DNA of 64,000 nt. It comes from Nonlabens arenilitoris. Lineage in GTDB: Bacteria; Bacteroidota; Bacteroidia; Flavobacteriales; Flavobacteriaceae. The stretch's first letter is position 1, and each line of letters starts with the position of its first letter. Below the pieces are notes generated by a model, which did no database searches, was not told where the DNA came from, and saw nothing but the letters and a program-made list of their open reading frames with translations. Below are positions 28,244-39,465 of the stretch, piece after piece. The stretch lies in contig NZ_MTPW01000001.1 in assembly GCF_002954765.1 (NCBI RefSeq), forward strand, positions 372,001 to 436,000, written 5' to 3'. Position numbers and translations under genes: made by a program.

Positions 28244-31200
28244 TTAAAATGAATTTATCTTAAGCTGTATCGTATGTTTTCCTGGAGCCAGTCTTATATA
28301 ATCAAAAGCTGATGGTACTTTTTCTCCATTATGAATTAAATCCTTACCGTCCAATTCGTTCAAAGAAAATTCTGCCACCATATTTCCAGGTATTTCAATT
28401 TCATAAGTTTGTAACCTCGCACCGTTATAAGTGTATTTAGCTTTTATAGGACCTCTAACCGTAGGAACTTCTATTTCACTATTTTTTAATTTACTCATTT
28501 GCGGTTGTATAATTGCTACACCAAATCCTGCTGTTTTAGGCTTAATTCCCCATAATCCTCTAGGAATTATATTTGCCGGTGCGGCACCCCAAGCGTGATT
28601 CCAATCTAAGTTCACCTTATACTCATAATCCCAAGCCTCTAAACTTATGGTAGAACCTACTCTAATCATATTATACCAGCTCCTTTTAGTTTTACTAGCA
28701 AGAAGTTCCAATGCATAATCCTCTTCGCCAGCATTGTACAAACCATCCATTAAAAATTGCGCACCATAAACACTACATGCCATTCCTCTGGATTTCACAT
28801 GCTCGACAACAGATTCCATATATTCTTCTGGAACCAAACCAAATGCCAAAGGCATCATATTAGCATGTAAAGAAGCATGAGATGTCCCTATTCCATCTAC
28901 ATAAACACCACGTTTCTTATCAAACATTTGTTCATTTATCGCTTTTTTTGCTTTAGCCGCTCTGTATTCGAAGTCTAAGGCTTCATCTGTTTTACCTAAT
29001 ACCGTAGCAAACTCAGCCATTATCTTCATATTTTCATAAAAAAAGGAATTAATAACCGTACTGTAAGGTTTGAATACGAATCCGTCACGCTCTCCTTTTG
29101 TTTTACTACGTGCAAAATTCTTAGCCGGCCAATCTACAATATCAGTTAACGGTTTTTTATAGCCTGGTTTAAAGCCTAACTTATACATAAACTCTTCAGT
29201 CACTTTAGTAGAAGTAATGAGACCATCTTCATTAGAAAGTTCATAAAGCGTTTTATGCTTTAAAGGTTCATAATAACGTTCAATAAGCTCTGTATTACCT
29301 GTATACATGTAATCTGTATAAATTAGTAATGCTACATGTTGTTGCCATTCTGTAGGCCAAGTAGGGTTCTCCATGAAATACTCAATGGTACGTCTAGCTA
29401 TGGCAAATTCTCTATCTGTAGTGTAATGGCTTAATTGATTTAGGTATGCATCTGCCTCATACGGGATACGCTCCCTATCTCCATCTACGTATAACCCAGC
29501 AAAAGTGGTTGCTTTTATAGAATATTTACAAAAATCCCAGACTTCATTAAGCACCTCATTATCACTTTTAAAACTACTAGCGTTATCATCCCAATAGCTC
29601 GTGAATCTCAATTGTTCAAAATCTTCTGATGTTAAGGTTGCTCTAGCACCTTCAACTTCGGCATATCTAAAAGGTTGTAATACAGGCCATCCTTCTTGCA
29701 ATGGAATAGCTTTACTAGGTCCTTTCATACGCTTATCTGGAACTGGATTAATCTCTATTCGATACTTTGTTTTTCCAGGTGCAACATCAACTTTAATTTC
29801 CTGATAACGAATATTACTTTTTGCTGGCGGAGTTCTATTCACATTACCATTATCATCTAGCATTTCACCAATTCTAAAAGTTAAGGTATGTGACTCTATA
29901 GCACTATAATTAAAATCAATTGTAGCAAATGCAGCCTTTCCAAAATCCATGAAATAGGTATCGTCTCTTTTTTCAAACCTTGCTGGGTGAACTCTATCTA
30001 TTACATATTTATTCTCTGTTGAAATGATATAGTCTTTAGGTTTTCCTGTTGTGAATTTTTGAGCTTCAGAATAATCTACTAGACGGTTTTCTTGTTCCCA
30101 AATTCTAACTTTCCAATAATAGGTTTTACCTACTTCTAACGGGTTCCCTGAATACTCTACATCGGTAGATTGTGTAGAAGCTACTCTACCACTATCCCAT
30201 ACGTCACCATTGTTATTATCAATATGCTTTTTAGTAGAAGAAACTAGGATTTGATATGCACCTTGAAATTTAGAACCTAATGGAACTGTCCAACCAAATT
30301 CTGGTTTTAAATCAAATATTTCTACCTCTGTGGAAGGTTCTCTAATAAGCTCTACTGTTAAATCTGTAGGTGCAGCTCTATAAGCATTACTATTTCTAGC
30401 AATTAACTCATCTGTTTTTACGCGCAGGTTTTCAGCAATATTTTGGTATCTTTTTTTTCCTATTAAATTTTTAATTTCCTTAGGGTCTTTTTCTAAATCA
30501 TAAAGCTCTTCAATACTTTTATCATTAACATATCTAAAATATTTCCACTTTTTAGTTCTTACTCCTTCACTAGGAGGAATATTTTCAAAATCCCAAATGT
30601 GCTCTATAAGAACAGTATCTCTCGCAATGGTATTCGTTTCTTTTTTTACTATAGGCAATAAGCTTTTTCCTTGCCATGTTTCTGGTGCTTTCAAACCTGC
30701 TAAATCTACTATAGTTTGAGGTACATCAATATTAAGCACCATATCACTAATATCTTGGTGCTTATTCTCCCTAGGGTCAAAGACAATTAGGGGCACTCTT
30801 ATAGAGTTATCATACATAAGCCATTTACCAGCCATTTGACGCTCTCCAAGAAAGTAGCCGTTATCTCCCATAACGATAATAACGGTATTATCATCAAGAC
30901 CTTTTTCTTCAAGCTTTTCTCTAATTTTTTTATTTCCTGATCTACACCAGAAATCATTCTGTAATAACCTTTTACACTATGCTGATATTTTTCTGAATTA
31001 TCATAACGCCATGTCCAGCGTAGTCTGTTGAACCCATCTCTCACTATTTTAGGTTGAGCTTTAAAATATTTATCATCTCCTAGTTCTGGATCAGGCATAG
31101 TGATGTTTTCTAACATGCTATCCATATCAGACTGCCAGAAATATTGATCTTCTGCTGGGTCATGAGCATGTGGCGCGCTAAAACTTAAAGAAAGACAAAA

Positions 31201-31776
31201 TGGCTTATCGCCTGTCGCATTTGATTCAATAAAATCAAGAGCCTTCTGACCGGTGTACCGAGTTAAATGAACTGTGTCATTATCAATAGTTTTATAATAA
31301 TAGCCACGTCTATCTTTAAATCTATTATTTCTATCGTATGATTCGTATTCATCAAATTGCTTATCTAAATCATTGTAACGTACTCCATATTTACCATAAA
31401 ATCCGGTATGATATCCATTATCTTTCAGAAGTTTAGGGTACGAATTTTCCATGTATTCCTCGCGCACATTACCAGTCTGAAAATTGAAGTTGTGTGCACG
31501 CTCATGTAAACCGGTAATGATACTAGCCCTACTCGCAGCACAAATAGGAGTTGTCACAATAGCTGTTTTAAAGTAAGTTCCTGATTGCGCTAGTTTATCC
31601 ATCTCTGGTGTCTGAACATATTGATTACCAGCATAACCTATAGCGTCATATCGCTGATCATCAGTTAGGATAAAAATAATATTAGGCCTTTTTTCATTAT
31701 TGTAATCTTGAGCAGTTGTAGTCTTAAAAAGACAGAATACACAAAGTACTATTAAGAAATAAAACTGTTTAGACAT
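28244..31776 (-). pseudogene. Sulfatase (S1)-GH78 rhamnosidase fusion interrupted by one frameshift
   Basis: One gene of about 1,177 residues split into 31776-30799 and 30871-28244. The first piece has a Sec signal (LFKTTTAQ), [19 protein letters not shown] and the formylglycine motif C79-A-A-S-R. The second resumes at [17 protein letters not shown], the sulfatase metal-site end. About 170 residues later come Fn3-like ([12 protein letters not shown]) and GH78 modules with [15 protein letters not shown] and [12 protein letters not shown]. The break is a seven-base A run (30925-30931, sense ATAAAAAAATTAG); eight A would give [16 protein letters not shown] in one frame. The same sulfatase plus GH78 order is known from the Formosa ulvan locus (P36-type, from memory). 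The fused enzyme would desulfate and then remove rhamnose. It has its own PUL promoter. Confidence 0.85.
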
Positions 31777-31835
31777 ATTTAGAAGGCTTAATTATGGGAT
31801 TTACTTAAATAAAGAATGAAATCTATTTTTATAAT

Positions 31836-31880
31836 TAAAATTACGATTTAAGGACTTAGTTTCTATCCTGTTCTATCCTG
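31836..31880 (-). promoter_or_regulatory. PUL operator plus -7 box upstream of sulfatase-GH78
   Basis: Read towards the gene: CAGGATA-GAA-CAGGATA (31864-31880), a perfect direct repeat, then 20 bp, then TAATTTTA (31836-31843), one mismatch from TAnnTTTG. The operator ends 87 bp before the ATG. Confidence 0.82.
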
Positions 31881-32174
31881 AGAATTATTGCAGATAAAAA
31901 AATACAATTCCATATTGAACATCTCTCAAAATAGCTCCCAAAAAGATATGGTGAGGCTTTAACTTTAAACTTAGAGAATTGAGTGAATTCTTTTTTTAAA
32001 ATTATGTTGTTAGATGATTATAGCTACCATTTCGTGAAAGCGTAATCTCAACTAAAAATCAAAATATTGTAAGCAACTACAATCTAACTAATGACGTCAA
32101 TTACTGCCCCTATCTATCAAAGGATTATTAACAATGATATCACAGTAGGAATATCATACCTAATATTTCAAGAA

Positions 32175-32213
32175 CAAAAAATCCCCTCATTACAATATAA
32201 TATAATGAAGGGA
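32175..32213 (-). terminator. Terminator of the susC-susD-FAS1 operon
   Basis: On the minus strand ATCCCTTCATTA pairs with TAATGAGGGGAT (12 bp with one G-T), followed by TTTTTG. It lies 44 bp past the stop codon at 32257. Confidence 0.88.
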
Positions 32214-32256
32214 TAAAATCCTAATTCAAATAGAGGATTAATTTTTAATAATAACT

Positions 32257-33027
32257 TTAATACGGCTGATTTCTCACCGGATCTGCTATTATGTGACCTA
32301 ATCCATTATTGAAAACATAATTGTGATTTCTTACATTTTCTGTCCATCCACCAGTTCTAGCTGACGCAGGCATAGGTGAACCATTACCATTGATCTGTAC
32401 ATCCCAATCATCATCTCTCTTATAAGAGATGATTCCATCATTTCCAGGAATCATAGTTTGGAAGGTATACCAAGTTTGTGTAACAGCTAAGGTAGGAACC
32501 TGATCTACATAGTCCATAGTTATATGATATCTAAGTAAAGTTCTTAATTTTTCAAGCTTTTCTGGCGTATCAACTCTTTCCATTACTTCATCAGGAGTTA
32601 ACAATACTGTCACCTCATTTCCATCAGGATCTAATACTGGATTACCAGCTGCATCTAACACGGTTTCCCTAGTAGCTGCACTACCGGTAACTATCTGTAT
32701 AACATCACCATTACCTGTAAACGCATTATTGTTTAATAAGAGATAAGTTCTAAGTGCATCTGCAGTTTGATTAAAATCATCCACCATACCAGCTTTTCTT
32801 ATTGCAGCCTCCATATAGTTGAAATGTTCAGGATTATAATTGTCATCTTCAGTAACTGGTGTTGTAAAAGATTGAATAAATTCATAAGCTGTCATTTCTG
32901 CAAAAGGTTCATCAAACACCGCTCCACTTTGAAAATCGTAATTATCTTGTAGTTCTAATTCACAAGAACTAAAAAGTATTGTAGCGAAAAACAAGTAGAA
33001 TATTTTTATTTTAAAAATTGTTTTCAT
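32257..33027 (-). CDS. Fasciclin (FAS1)-like surface lipoprotein of the SusCD operon
   Basis: A 256-residue protein with lipobox LFSSC near residue 22 and an acidic/hydrophobic start. The body fits a single FAS1 domain: YMEAAIRKAGMVDDFNQ, LLTPDEVMERVDTPEKLEKL with LRYHI, and the closing NNGLGHIIADP typical of FAS1 repeats. It sits 11 bp after susD, where SusE/SusF-type surface glycan-binding proteins are normally encoded. I infer a glycan-binding or SusD-assisting role at the outer surface; FAS1 proteins have no enzymatic activity I could claim here. The operon terminator follows. Confidence 0.72.
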   Translation of the reverse strand: MKTIFKIKIFYLFFATILFSSCELELQDNYDFQSGAVFDEPFAEMTAYEFIQSFTTPVTEDDNYNPEHFNYMEAAIRKAGMVDDFNQTADALRTYLLLNNNAFTGNGDVIQIVTGSAATRETVLDAAGNPVLDPDGNEVTVLLTPDEVMERVDTPEKLEKLRTLLRYHITMDYVDQVPTLAVTQTWYTFQTMIPGNDGIISYKRDDDWDVQINGNGSPMPASARTGGWTENVRNHNYVFNNGLGHIIADPVRNQPY

Positions 33028-33038
33028 TTTCTTTTATT

Positions 33039-34612
33039 TTAATAACCTGTATTCTGGTTTAATAGTGGATTTTCAATTAAATGTTCAAAAAATATGGGCC
33101 ATTTAAGTCGTTCTTGTGTAAGTGGAACGGTAACACCTCTTGACTGAATAATTGGAGTCATTGTGCTAATTGCTTTATCATTTCTTAATAAATCCCACCA
33201 TCTTTTTGCCTCACCGTAAAGTTCTAATTGACGTTCATCCAAAATATAGTCTAACCTTTCATCTGGAGTAGCACCGAACTCTGTAGTAGTAGCCAATGGC
33301 AATTGTCTTGCAATTCTAATTTGATTAATAATCCCTAAAGGTACTGCAGCATCTGTTGGATTTAATTTATGCTCGATTTCTGCCAACAATAATAACATAT
33401 CCACAAATCTATATAAGACAACGTCAGTGATATCTTCATTAGCTGGAAATACTGAATCTCCCCACTTACCAGTTTTAGCTTCACCAATAGGAATTGACCC
33501 TAAACCGTTATAACCACCTTGACGAGAGTAAAAATATCGCCAATCTCCGTAATTAAAACGTTGTACTTCAACCGTACCACCCATTCCATCTGGTTCAATA
33601 ACAGTTCTAGTCAGCGCTGGATCAGTATTTGGGTATTTTGTCACCCAATCGGTAGAGTCAGTGGGAAATCTATCCACCCACTTATTTTCAATTTCTTCAG
33701 ACATTAAGTATTGCGGAATTCCTCCACGGAATAACTGTGCTATTGCAGATCTATTTGCACTACCAGTCCCTGCTTCTTCATCTGCACTATATCTTATCGA
33801 CATAATTAATTCAGATCCCTCCTGTATTTTCCCGTCTAAAGCATCGTCTGTAGCTGGATCACCATTACTATTAAAGAATAATTCTCTCCATTCACGAGGT
33901 GTAGTTACTAGACTATGAGATCCTAATGCAATCAAGTTTTGGATTGCTAATTTTGCATTGGGATAATCACCTGAATACGCATACACTTCAGCCTGTAAAG
34001 CATAAATACTAGATTTAGAAAATCTAAAATCATCTGAAGGTATTTGCATCAAATCTTGTGCTCGATTCATATCAGGTATAATAACTTCATTTAAAATTGT
34101 GCTAGCGCTAGTAGCAGGTCTTGTAGCATCTGATAATAATACTACAGGCTCTGTGAATAAAGGAACATCACCCCAAACTCTTATGGCATCAAAATAACAT
34201 TTAGCACGAATAGCCAATGCTTCGGCTAATAAATTTTCATCAAAACTAGGAACATTTGGTGCATTTACTATAACATTATTTGCACGACTAACAGTTCGAT
34301 ATAGATCTGCCCATCTAGTAGCTGAATTCCCCTCCGTAATTGCATTATCAGCAATTTCTTGATTATTAGCATTCACGTTGTTTGATGGAGCATGATTATC
34401 TGCTCTGAACTCACCCCAAAAAAAGTATTGATCTCTATGAAAAGACTGCATACCATCATAACCGGAGATAACAGCAGCTAATAAATCTTCATTGTTTGCG
34501 TAAAAATTGTTTTCTCCAATTTCACTTATTGGATTTTCATCTACTAAGTCTTCACAAGAAGCAAAAAAGAATAAAATAATTGCAGAATAGGCAATCGCTT
34601 TAAAATTCTCAT
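33039..34612 (-). CDS. susD: SusD-family outer-membrane glycan-binding lipoprotein; start region frameshifted
   Basis: SusD/RagB protein of about 524 residues once the start is restored. The uninterrupted frame begins at 34451 (MQSFHRDQYF), but the same frame reads back to about 34600 as FFFASCEDLVDENPISEIGE then NNFYANNEDLLAAVISGYDG, a classic SusD lipoprotein start. The upstream ATG at 34612 (MRIL) is one base out of frame; one extra base in the TTTTAAA tract near 34599-34605 would join them. SusD features: ALAIRAKCYFDAIRVWGDVPLF, the TPR-like helices and the C-terminal LDYILDERQLELYGEAKRWWDLLRN (broken here by reading as LDERQLELYGE). It binds ulvan oligosaccharides as the lid of SusC. It lies 30 bp after susC. 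Confidence 0.88.
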
Positions 34613-34642
34613 ATTATTTAAATTTAACATAATGTTTTTTCT

Positions 34643-37600
34643 TTATAAATTAACCCTTAGACCTAAAATAAATTCTCTATCATTAGGGTATCTTAAATTA
34701 TCTAATGCAGGTGTCAGAGCGCTTCCTCTATTTCCCAATTCGGGATTATAACCATTGTAATTAGTCCAAGTCAATAAATTATTAATAGAAAAATTTACAG
34801 AGGCATTTTTGATTAGTGGCAATTTTTCCAATATCCAATCATCGAGCCTGTATTCAAAACGCAAATAACGCCATTTGATAAAACTACCATCTGTTACAAA
34901 GAAACTATTAGGCCCTAACCTATTTTGAGGAACTCTATCCAATCTAGGATATACCGTAACATCTCCTGGTTGTGTCCATGCACCATAAATACGCTCTGGA
35001 CCAGGACTTTCCGTACCAGCAGCAAAATCATTTCTTAATTCATCCCATCTACTATAAATATCATAATTCAAAGTAAAATCAAAAAGCATACTCACTGTGA
35101 AGTTTTTGTAACTGAAATCATTTGAAAATCCACCATAAGTAGTTCCTAGTCCATTACCTATTATTTTTCTATCGTCTGCGGTAATGCTAAAATCATTATC
35201 TAAATCCTCCCATATGATATCACCGCCTTGAAGCGTTCTTCCAGATATTCTTACTTGATTTACATTTCCTGAATAAAGTTGTCCATTCAAAGTATAATTT
35301 AAGAAATTACCATCTTGATCAAAATTAGGTGTCAATCTAGTACCGTTATCGTCATAGGCATTTGACTCATCATATTGATAGACTCCAAGATTATTATATC
35401 CGAAAATACTACCTATAGATTCACCTTCTCTAATAACGTAACTTCCTCTTGGACCTGCAAAAAATTCAGTTCCATTTGCTAAGCTAGTCACCTTATTTTC
35501 TAAATAACCAATATTAAAATTACTGGTCCAGGTAAAATTATTAGTACGTATAATATCACCAGTTATATTAAAATCAATTCCACGATTATCTACTGCTCCA
35601 GCATTTCTAATTATACCTGTAAAACCTGATTCTTCTGGTAACGGTGTAGTTGCTAATAAATCAGTTGTTTTTTTCTGCCAGAAATCCAGATTCACTTGCA
35701 CTCTACTTTTGAAAAGCCCTAAGTCAAACCCTAAATTTATAGATTCTGTTTGTTCCCAAGATAATTCAGCATTTCCTAGTCTTGTTGGAGCGATACCTGA
35801 TATGCCATTATAGGCAGCTCCTGGCTCTAGAACTCCTGTAAATAAATAATTACCAATTCTTTCATTACCGACAACGCCCCAACTAGCTTTGAATAACAAA
35901 TTATTGATTACTTTACTATCCAGTAAAAACCCCTCTTTACTAGCCCTCCACCCAAGCGTTGCTGACGGGAAATAACCGAATTCATTCTGTTCACCAAATC
36001 TAGAAGATCCATCACGTCTTAATGTTGCTCCTACTAAGTATTTATTCTTGTAGTCATAATTGAACCCACCAAATAAAGAATACAAATTATGCCTTTCGTT
36101 TGCATTATTGTCTCCTGTAATTGTTCCAGGGTTTGCGTTATTCAAGGTTTCTATATAACCGTTAGCAAATTCCCTAGATCGAAAGTCAGTATTTTCAATG
36201 AAATACCTTTGGGTTTGCATTCCTGCAAAAGCTCCAAAGCTATGGTTATCCCACTTATTACTATAATTAACAAAATTTTCTTGTTGAATATCATAAGTTA
36301 AATTCTGACGAACCCTACCTTGATCAAATCCAGTTTCAAATCTATTTGCTATTAATCTTGGATCAAAGTCGTCTCTTTTTCTATAACTAAAATTGATCCC
36401 TAACGTAGATTTCACAGTCAATTTAGGGAGGATTTCAAATTGCGCATAATTGAACGTCTGTATCCTCCAATCTCTATCATCCCTTTTTTGAAGATTTGCA
36501 AAAGCAAGTGGATTTTTACGACCTGCGATAGTAGGAGTAAAGGTTCCATCTGGATTAGTTAATGGTAAGTACGGCAACCTTTCTACTAAATGAGTAAAAA
36601 TACCTCCTTCAGTTAGACCTACCTTATCTTGATGTGTTAAGGTGTTTCTAGTTCCAAATTTAAGTTTTTTTGTGGGTGTAAAATCAAGTTTGATCTGTGT
36701 GTTAATTCGTTTAAAACCACTATTAATAACGATACCTTCTTCTTTTAGGAATCCAGTATTCCAATAATATTTTAATTTTTCATTTCCACCACTAAAAGCA
36801 ACATTAGTTTGGTTCCTAATAGCTGTTCTTGTTAATAAATCTTGAAGATCAAAATCATTTCTTCGTAAAAGACTCAGACTATCACGTTCTAAATTAGTCA
36901 AATTGTCTAGGTTTCCAGACCTTATTCTTTCTAACAGAAAACGCTCCTCAGTATTAACTACTCTTAAATCACCAACTAAATTATTAAAACCAGTAATATT
37001 TGTAACATCAATACGTGTCTTCCCAGACTTACCAGATTTTGTTGTTATTATCACCACACCATTTGCAGCCTTAGATCCATAAATCGCAGCAGTTGCTCCA
37101 TCCTTTAAAACCTCCAAAGACTCTATATCACCTGGATCAATATTATCTATATTATCGAGTTGCTGACCATCAACAACATAAAGAGGAGAAGTTCCGCTAC
37201 CAAAAGTAGAAACACCTCTTACGCGAATATCAAACCCTTGACCTGGACCATTATTATTTAAAATTTGCACACCTGCAACCCTACCTTGAATAGCATCAAA
37301 AGCTTGTACTGGAGTAGCTTTTACTATTTCTTTAGCTTTTACTGTTGAGACAGCTCCGAGTAGTTTTTCTCTTTCGATAGGCTGATAACCAATGATAACA
37401 ATCTCTTCAAGACTTTCAGCACTTTCCGCAAGAGTTACATTAATTATAGTATCAAATCCAACTTCAACATTTTTTGTTTCATAACCTGTATAAGAAAATA
37501 ATAGAGTAGGTGTGCTCGATGTCTTTGATAAAACTATTGTATAATTACCATTAATATCAGTTGTTGTACCGTTTCTAGTATCCTTTTGAAGTACATTTAC

Positions 37601-37747
37601 CCCAAGTAGTGGTTCACCATCATCACCTACAACCTTACCTGTAACAGAATTTTGAGCATGTAAAGAGGTAGTAAAACTATAAAACAACATTGTGATTAAA
37701 AATGATAGCATTGATAAAGACAACCGTACTTTAAAAATTTGTTTCAT
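34643..37747 (-). CDS. susC: SusC-family TonB-dependent outer-membrane transporter
   Basis: A 1,034-residue protein of typical SusC length. It has a signal peptide (SFTTSLHAQ), a carboxypeptidase-D-like N-terminal domain (NSVTGKVVGDDGEPLLGVNV, residues 33-120), a plug domain with the SusC block LYVVDGQQLDNIDNIDPGD and IESLEVLKDGATAAIYGSKA, then NGVVIITTKSGK, and a long beta-barrel ending FILGLRVNL. With SusD it imports oligosaccharides, here inferred to be ulvan-derived, using TonB-supplied energy. It is the only SusC in the window. It has its own PUL promoter (37822-37866) rather than reading from the sugar-symporter gene upstream. Confidence 0.97.
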   Translation of the reverse strand: MKQIFKVRLSLSMLSFLITMLFYSFTTSLHAQNSVTGKVVGDDGEPLLGVNVLQKDTRNGTTTDINGNYTIVLSKTSSTPTLLFSYTGYETKNVEVGFDTIINVTLAESAESLEEIVIIGYQPIEREKLLGAVSTVKAKEIVKATPVQAFDAIQGRVAGVQILNNNGPGQGFDIRVRGVSTFGSGTSPLYVVDGQQLDNIDNIDPGDIESLEVLKDGATAAIYGSKAANGVVIITTKSGKSGKTRIDVTNITGFNNLVGDLRVVNTEERFLLERIRSGNLDNLTNLERDSLSLLRRNDFDLQDLLTRTAIRNQTNVAFSGGNEKLKYYWNTGFLKEEGIVINSGFKRINTQIKLDFTPTKKLKFGTRNTLTHQDKVGLTEGGIFTHLVERLPYLPLTNPDGTFTPTIAGRKNPLAFANLQKRDDRDWRIQTFNYAQFEILPKLTVKSTLGINFSYRKRDDFDPRLIANRFETGFDQGRVRQNLTYDIQQENFVNYSNKWDNHSFGAFAGMQTQRYFIENTDFRSREFANGYIETLNNANPGTITGDNNANERHNLYSLFGGFNYDYKNKYLVGATLRRDGSSRFGEQNEFGYFPSATLGWRASKEGFLLDSKVINNLLFKASWGVVGNERIGNYLFTGVLEPGAAYNGISGIAPTRLGNAELSWEQTESINLGFDLGLFKSRVQVNLDFWQKKTTDLLATTPLPEESGFTGIIRNAGAVDNRGIDFNITGDIIRTNNFTWTSNFNIGYLENKVTSLANGTEFFAGPRGSYVIREGESIGSIFGYNNLGVYQYDESNAYDDNGTRLTPNFDQDGNFLNYTLNGQLYSGNVNQVRISGRTLQGGDIIWEDLDNDFSITADDRKIIGNGLGTTYGGFSNDFSYKNFTVSMLFDFTLNYDIYSRWDELRNDFAAGTESPGPERIYGAWTQPGDVTVYPRLDRVPQNRLGPNSFFVTDGSFIKWRYLRFEYRLDDWILEKLPLIKNASVNFSINNLLTWTNYNGYNPELGNRGSALTPALDNLRYPNDREFILGLRVNL

Positions 37748-37821
37748 TTGTATTAAATTTAGTTTAATAAGTTAAAAATAGATTTATTCATAGTAGAACT
37801 AAATCGATTTCGGAGTTAACA

Positions 37822-37866
37822 CAATTTTATATATAATTTAAACTTTAGGTATCCTGTACTGTTCTG
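37822..37866 (-). promoter_or_regulatory. PUL operator plus -7 box upstream of susC
   Basis: Read towards susC: CAGAACA-GTA-CAGGATA (37850-37866), then 20 bp, then TAAAATTG (37822-37829), one mismatch from TAnnTTTG. The operator ends 102 bp before the ATG. Confidence 0.8.
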
Positions 37867-37973
37867 AATTTTCAAAATTTAATTATTATTATCTATAAAA
37901 AGTATACGAATTAACAGTTTATCCCTTTTTGGTTAAGTAAAATTTATTCTTCAAAAAGATTTACAATTTTGAT

Positions 37974-39401
37974 TTACTGCTTTGAATTATCCCAAAGCAA
38001 TTCCATTTCTTCTAATGTTTTAGCCTTAGTTTCAGGAACTAATTTCCATACAAATATCATAGCTAATATTGACATTACACCATAAATCCAATAAGCAAAC
38101 CCGTGATTAAAATGTTCTGTTAGGTAACTGTTATCATCCATTATTGGAAATGTTAGGGAGATAAGATAATTAGACACCCATTGAGCTGCCACCGTAATAG
38201 CCATAGCTTTACCTCTAATTTTATTTGGAAATATTTCAGATAATAACACCCATGTTACTGGTCCCCAGCTCATAGCAAAGCTAGCGACATACAACATCAT
38301 ACAAACTAGAGCAAAGTAACCCGATGATCCAGCATAAAACACAAAGCCTAGAGAAATCATCGCAATAGCCATTCCTAGTGCTCCAATTATCATCAACGGT
38401 TTTCTCCCATATTTATCTACTGTTCTTATAGCAATGATTGTAAAGAGGAAATTAACAATACCAACTATAATGGTAAGTAATAAAGCACCATCTGTATTAG
38501 GGTCTATTTTTTTAAATATCTCTGGGGCATAATATAAAACGACATTTATACCAACAAACTGTTGAAAGACAGAAAGTGCTATTCCTATGACAATTACAAG
38601 CCACCCAAAAGACAAAAGATGATCCTTAGTCTGCACTACTGAACCTTCTATTTCTTTTAATATATGACGCGCTTCCGCTTCACCATTTACCTTTATAAGC
38701 ACTTCTAATGCAGCAGCAGTTTTGTTCATCAACATGAGAGATCTAGGAGTATCAGGAACTAATAATAGGAGACATAGAAATAATCCCGCTGGAATTATTT
38801 CTGAAGCAAACATCCACCTCCATCCTACTTCATTTAACCAAGCGTCAGAACCACCTCCTTTTGATATGAAATAATTTACAAAATATACCACCATAAAACC
38901 GCCAACGATAGCTAATTGATTAAAAGAAACTAACTTACCTCTACTTTTTGCTGGTGCGATTTCTGCAATATATAAAGGTGATAACATGGAGGCTAACCCG
39001 ACACCAATACCACCTATAATTCTGTAAATAATAAATATAGTTGAAAAGGTATGATCTAATTCACCTACAGGTTTAATAAATAATTCTGGTATAGCTGAAC
39101 CTACTGCTGATATTAAGAATAAAATAGCTGCAAGCACTAAACCTTTTTTTCTCCCAATTTTTTTACTAATCAATCCACTGAATAATCCACCAATAATACA
39201 TCCTATTAGCGCACTAGAGACCAAAAACCCTTTAAATGCGTTAGCCGAATTTTCTGATAAATCTTTAGGGATTACAAAAAAACTATCTAAAGACCCTACC
39301 GTTCCTGAAATCACACCAGTATCATACCCAAAAAGGAGTCCGCCTAAGGTGGCTACCAATGTTAATTTTAAAAGATATCCTGATTTTGCTGATGTTGCCA
39401 T
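37974..39401 (-). CDS. xylE: Sugar/H+ symporter, MFS sugar porter family (D-xylose type)
   Basis: A 475-residue membrane protein with about twelve hydrophobic segments. Sugar-porter signatures are clear: GGLLFGYDTGVISG at the start, GLISKKIGRKKG, RIIGGIGVGLASMLSPLYIAE, VPDTPRSLM, QQFVGINVVLYYAPEIF, DKYGRKPLM and VPETKAKTLEEME at the end. Close relatives transport D-xylose or glucose. It follows xylA by 64 bp and belongs to the GH2-xylB-xylA group, so D-xylose released from ulvan is the likely substrate. It acts in the inner membrane. Confidence 0.9.
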   Translation of the reverse strand: MATSAKSGYLLKLTLVATLGGLLFGYDTGVISGTVGSLDSFFVIPKDLSENSANAFKGFLVSSALIGCIIGGLFSGLISKKIGRKKGLVLAAILFLISAVGSAIPELFIKPVGELDHTFSTIFIIYRIIGGIGVGLASMLSPLYIAEIAPAKSRGKLVSFNQLAIVGGFMVVYFVNYFISKGGGSDAWLNEVGWRWMFASEIIPAGLFLCLLLLVPDTPRSLMLMNKTAAALEVLIKVNGEAEARHILKEIEGSVVQTKDHLLSFGWLVIVIGIALSVFQQFVGINVVLYYAPEIFKKIDPNTDGALLLTIIVGIVNFLFTIIAIRTVDKYGRKPLMIIGALGMAIAMISLGFVFYAGSSGYFALVCMMLYVASFAMSWGPVTWVLLSEIFPNKIRGKAMAITVAAQWVSNYLISLTFPIMDDNSYLTEHFNHGFAYWIYGVMSILAMIFVWKLVPETKAKTLEEMELLWDNSKQ

Positions 39402-39465
39402 AATGGGTTGAATTAGTTAGTTTGTATAATATATTCCGTTTGAAAAATCAGAAAGGATTTCTAAT

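Larger units (their letters stand above)
31777..32256. other. Intergenic region of 480 bp between the sulfatase-GH78 gene and the FAS1-like gene
   Basis: It holds the sulfatase-GH78 promoter (31836-31880), a degenerate palindrome copy (32027-32042, 13 of 16 bp) and the terminator of the susCD operon (32175-32213). No coding sequence is evident. Confidence 0.7.
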
